From Xanthobacteraceae bacterium (lineage in GTDB: Bacteria; Pseudomonadota; Alphaproteobacteria; Rhizobiales; Xanthobacteraceae), in assembly GCA_030037105.1 (NCBI GenBank), contig JASHRY010000156.1:1-8613 (forward strand): a stretch of DNA of 8,613 nucleotides, given 5' to 3'. A program made the translations under genes and the position numbers. Under the pieces are notes generated by a model. That model was not told the origin of the DNA and did not search any database. It saw nothing but the letters and a program-made list of their open reading frames with translations. Positions 6,135 to 8,613 of this stretch are shown here, piece after piece (position 1 is the first letter of the stretch; each line of letters begins with the position of its first letter).

Positions 6135-8022
6135 TTTTCTTCACCCCAATTTCGCCCCGCCATGCGGGATTCTCGCGCGCCGCCGCGGAGTTCGCCTGCC
6201 GAGTCGCCGCGGCGTTCGGCATGGGAACCGGCAAATCGCTCGTCAAGTCGGCTGGAATTCGCGCCGATTGCGGCTTCGGCGGCCGCGCGCGCGCACAATC
6301 GAGCGGCAGGCGCACAATGACGCGCGTGCCCTCGCCGACTCGGCTGCGGATGTTCATCTCGCCGCCGTGCAGCCGCACCAGCCCCTTGACGATGGAGAGG
6401 CCGAGACCGGTGCCGCCGCGGCGGCGGTCGTAGGAGGTGCTGGCCTGAAAATACGGCTCGCCAACGCGCGCGAGATCGTCTTCGCTGATGCCGATGCCGG
6501 TATCTTCAACCACGAAGACGACGGCGGCCGCCTCGGCGCGAGCGCCGACCGTGACCCGGCCGCCACGGTCGGTGAAGCGGATCGCGTTCGAGACGAGGTT
6601 GAGGAGAATTTGATTGAGCGCGCGCTTGTCCGCGACCATGTCCGGGAGATGGTCGGCGACCGTTTTATCGAGATGAACGCCCGCCTCGCGGGCCTGCAAC
6701 GCCAGCAGATCGCAGCAACCGGAGACGACCTGCGACGGTGCGAAGGGCTCCGGCGCGATCGCGAAATTGTCGGTCTCGATTTTCGACATATCGAGAATGC
6801 CGTTGATAACGGCCAAGAGATGGCGCCCGGAATCGTTGATGAGGCCGGCATATTCCCGACGGCGCGCGGCATCGAGCATCAGCACCGACTCGTTCATCAA
6901 CATCTCCGAGAAGCCGATGATGGCGTTGAGCGGCGTGCGCAACTCGTGGCTCATGGTGGCGAGGAAACGGCTCTTGGCGACATTGGCGCGCGCGGCTTCC
7001 GCGCGTGCACCCTCGAGCGCCTCTTCCTGCCGCCTGCGCTCGGTCACGTCACGCAGCACGGCAACGACTTCGCGACGCGCCCGACCGTCGGCATCGACCG
7101 CCATGGGCTCGAGCGGCCGACAGCGCATCTCGATCCACACGAATTGCGCGGCCGGGCGGCCATCAGCGTCGAGGCGATCGCGCCGCACTCGGAATTCAAC
7201 GCAACGGCTCTCTCCCAGCGCCGCGGCGTCGCCGAGCGCGGTCAGATAAGCGGGGCGGTCGGCGACATGAACGCGGTCGAACAGACCCCGCCCATGCAGA
7301 TCGACGATGCGACAGCCGAATAACGAATCGGCGGCCGGCGAGGCGAACAGCACGGCGCCGTCGCGGCCATGGCGCGTGATCACGTCGGTCATGTTGCGCG
7401 CCAGCAGCCGGTAACGGTCCTCCTCGGCGCTGAGCAGCCATGAGCTGGTGCGCGCGAACGCCTCGTTGCCGAGCGCCAATCCCGCCGCGCAGAGCGCGGC
7501 CGACGCGATGCCGATCGTGGCGAGCCCTGCATGTCCGCCGATGTCGGCGGCCGGCGTCACGTTGAAGACCGCGAACAGCGCCAGCAGGCCGGCGGCGCCG
7601 AACGCAAACGTCGAGGCGATTGCGATCACGCGGCGCGAGGCCGACAGCGCCGCCTCGAGCGGTACGACGATGAGCCAAGCGGCGGCGAAGGAGGCGATGC
7701 CGCCGGTCGATGCCGCGACCAACGTTACCAGTCCGGTCAAGGCGAGCGAGGACAGCGCATGGGCGCTCTCGTAGCGGCCGGTGCGGGAGAGAAAATAGGC
7801 GATGAGAATCGGAACGACGAGCCAGGCCAGCACGGTCAGCTCGACGGCGCTCGGCGCGCCGCGCGCAATCAGACAAGCCGGAAACAACGCCAGCGCGACG
7901 ATGCTGCCGAGGAGCCGCGGAGCGATGAAGGCGCGATGGCGTGCCGCCGTCAGCGCGTCGCCACGTGCCGAGGGGTGAACCAGCGTCTCAATATAATCTC
8001 GTACCGGCGCGAAGAGGCCCAC
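6127..8022 (-). CDS. Membrane PAS-domain sensor histidine kinase, DivJ/PleC-like
   Basis: Hybrid-free sensor kinase of 631 aa. About six hydrophobic segments occupy residues 33-186, followed by a PAS domain (about 201-328, opening EEDRYRLLARNMTDVITRHG and closing VVAVLRDVTERR) and a short coiled linker. The HisKA dimerisation domain has SHELRTPLNAIIGFSEML with phospho-acceptor His359. The HATPase_c domain shows the N box (NLVSNAIRFT, Asn479), EDTGIGI (506-512) and GGTGLGLS (536-543). All catalytic residues are present. About 55 Pro/Ala-rich residues follow the ATPase core. No receiver domain is fused and no response regulator is adjacent, so its partner is encoded elsewhere. The six-segment N-terminus plus PAS and the H-box type resemble the cell-cycle kinases DivJ and PleC, which act on DivK; the closest match by architecture is DivJ, but I cannot prove orthology. 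First gene of a minus-strand unit; a CtrA-like box lies about 78 nt upstream. Confidence 0.92.
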   Translation of the reverse strand: MGLFAPVRDYIETLVHPSARGDALTAARHRAFIAPRLLGSIVALALFPACLIARGAPSAVELTVLAWLVVPILIAYFLSRTGRYESAHALSSLALTGLVTLVAASTGGIASFAAAWLIVVPLEAALSASRRVIAIASTFAFGAAGLLALFAVFNVTPAADIGGHAGLATIGIASAALCAAGLALGNEAFARTSSWLLSAEEDRYRLLARNMTDVITRHGRDGAVLFASPAADSLFGCRIVDLHGRGLFDRVHVADRPAYLTALGDAAALGESRCVEFRVRRDRLDADGRPAAQFVWIEMRCRPLEPMAVDADGRARREVVAVLRDVTERRRQEEALEGARAEAARANVAKSRFLATMSHELRTPLNAIIGFSEMLMNESVLMLDAARRREYAGLINDSGRHLLAVINGILDMSKIETDNFAIAPEPFAPSQVVSGCCDLLALQAREAGVHLDKTVADHLPDMVADKRALNQILLNLVSNAIRFTDRGGRVTVGARAEAAAVVFVVEDTGIGISEDDLARVGEPYFQASTSYDRRRGGTGLGLSIVKGLVRLHGGEMNIRSRVGEGTRVIVRLPLDCARARPPKPQSARIPADLTSDLPVPMPNAAATRQANSAAARENPAWRGEIGVKKSA

Positions 8023-8092
8023 GTTCCCGATCGCACGTCCGACTTTGCAGGCGCGCTCCCCTTTTCTGTACCGCGATCGTGTCAGAGGCCGC

Positions 8093-8107
8093 TTAAGCGA
8101 ACGCTAA
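8093..8107. promoter_or_regulatory. Candidate CtrA-type box upstream of the histidine kinase gene
   Basis: TTAAGCGAACGCTAA reads TTAA-N7-CTAA, the same pattern as the box at 3943-3957 and one base from the CtrA consensus TTAA-N7-TTAA. Its centre is about 78 nt upstream of the kinase start codon, on the minus-strand promoter side. In a window this GC-rich, TTAA and CTAA words are rare, which makes the repeated spacing notable. No clear -10 element was identified. Motif-based only. Confidence 0.45.
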
Positions 8108-8203
8108 GGAGCACCGGCGCCGACCGCGCAGGACCGTCAAGCCGCGTTCTGCGCGCATCCGCTCGCACGGGAATCAACCATCATGGTGAACAGGCCGTTG
8201 CCG

Positions 8204-8353
8204 GGAACCGCGGCCGGGCCGGCGGTTCCAAGGTGCCGGCGAATTCACGGAGCGTTGCGAAACGCGCCACGGCGAGAAGCGAGAACTCGCCGGCGGCCAT
8301 GGCGCTCGCGTTCGCGCAAATCGAGGTAAATTCCATTTTTCGATTTGCGCGAA
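8204..8353. repeat. Cluster of four inverted repeats with an AT-rich palindrome
   Basis: This stretch between the kinase promoter and the IS element has no convincing gene. It holds, in order: GGAACCG (8204-8210) with CGGTTCC (8223-8229); GCCGGCGAATTC (8235-8246) with GAACTCGCCGGC (8283-8294), one mismatch; nested inside that, GCGTT (8252-8256) with AACGC (8261-8265); and a perfect 14-bp pair TTCGCGCAAATCGA (8311-8324) with TCGATTTGCGCGAA (8340-8353) around a 15-nt AT-rich spacer. ATTTGCG recurs in direct orientation at about 8355, so that word appears three times in 50 bp. No T-run follows the stems on either strand. Possible identities are a noncoding RNA, a repeat-family member, or an operator. 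Minus-strand short frames here (70 aa from 8386, 39 aa from 8300) lack recognisable features. Confidence 0.6.
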
Positions 8354-8430
8354 AATTTGCGACATATTCTGCTCGATTATGGGCAAAAATCGCCCCGCTT
8401 CGCGAACGTCGCTTTCAATGCTGCCTGCTA

Positions 8431-8613
8431 GAGCATGTTTCGGCCGGATTGAATCGAGGGGGATTCACGTGGCGGGGCCGATGAGCGAGTCTACAGGCAT
8501 TGATTCGCTTTGGGGAGCGGGAGCGATGCCGAGGGCCTATTCTGCGGACATGAGGGCGCGTGTGATTGGGCGTGTAGAAAGCGGCGCTTCGCGGCGGGAG
8601 GCGGCCGAACATT
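8431..8613 (+). mobile_element. Left end of an IS630-family insertion sequence (3' part outside window)
   Basis: The transposase start at 8526 shows that an IS630-type element begins here. IS630 elements insert at TA. A TA at 8429-8430 directly precedes GAGCATGTTTCGGCCGG, a plausible terminal inverted repeat about 95 bp before the transposase start. The right end is not in the window, so the exact boundary is an inference. GANTC sites at 8451, 8462 and 8502 lie between the presumed end and the transposase. Confidence 0.45.
8526..8613 (+). CDS. IS630-family transposase, N-terminal fragment (cut by window end)
   Basis: The 29 visible residues read MPRAYSADMRARVIGRVESG and then ASRREAAEH. This is the typical opening of IS630-family transposases: a conserved R-x-Y-S-x-D-x-R start and the first helices of an N-terminal helix-turn-helix DNA-binding domain. 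The DDE catalytic core would lie beyond the window. GGGGAG at 8512-8517, 8 nt before ATG 8526, is a good ribosome binding site. An in-frame ATG at 8481 would add 15 residues but has a poorer site and does not match the usual family start. Whether the gene is intact cannot be judged here. Confidence 0.78.
   Translation, partial: MPRAYSADMRARVIGRVESGASRREAAEH

Noticed and set aside
5803..7323. 506-aa open frame on the plus strand
   Set aside because: Antisense to the histidine kinase and the end of the peptidoglycan-binding gene, both with clear domains. The translation has shadow-like composition and no recognisable motif.
8174..8386. 70-aa minus-strand frame through the inverted-repeat cluster
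   Set aside because: It starts inside the 14-bp palindrome, has low-complexity Arg/Pro/Ser composition and no ribosome binding site. The inverted repeats explain the region better.

Overview
GC-rich chromosomal DNA with the gene content of an alphaproteobacterium of the Hyphomicrobiales (Bradyrhizobium / Rhodopseudomonas / Xanthobacteraceae type). This rests on the DUF1214, DUF1254, DUF2336 and DUF1491 family proteins, a DivJ/PleC-like histidine kinase, a palindromic intergenic mosaic repeat of the kind common in this order, and two TTAA-N7-CTAA boxes resembling CtrA sites. No plasmid, phage or defence genes are visible. The only clear mobile DNA is the start of an IS630-family element at the right edge.

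Layout. (1) 2-2038 (+): a bifunctional class A penicillin-binding protein, cut at its N-terminus by the window edge. (2) 2132-3362 (+): a candidate 28-codon leader ORF, then a DUF1214 and a DUF1254 membrane-anchored protein, joined by stop/start overlaps like a translationally coupled operon. (3) 3363-3648: no intact gene; it holds a probable lipoprotein signal-peptide remnant on the minus strand beside a two-palindrome repeat. (4) 3649-5011: a small conserved-looking protein (-) and a DUF2336 protein (+) diverging from a short AT-richer spacer with a CtrA-like box. (5) 5024-8022 (-): a six-TM PAS histidine kinase, a one-TM peptidoglycan-binding-domain protein overlapping it by 8 nt, and a DUF1491 protein. 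(6) 8023-8525: a gene-poor stretch with a second CtrA-like box, a cluster of inverted repeats, and the probable left end of an IS630 element whose transposase starts at 8526.

The genes suggest an envelope and cell-cycle neighbourhood: peptidoglycan synthesis, a periplasmic peptidoglycan-binding module coupled to a developmental-type kinase, and CtrA-like boxes in front of that kinase and in front of the DUF2336 gene. I see no convincing evidence of a wholly new multi-gene system. The most testable novelties are the matching CtrA-like boxes, the kinase/peptidoglycan-binding pair, the leader ORF before DUF1214, and the inverted-repeat cluster at 8204-8353.
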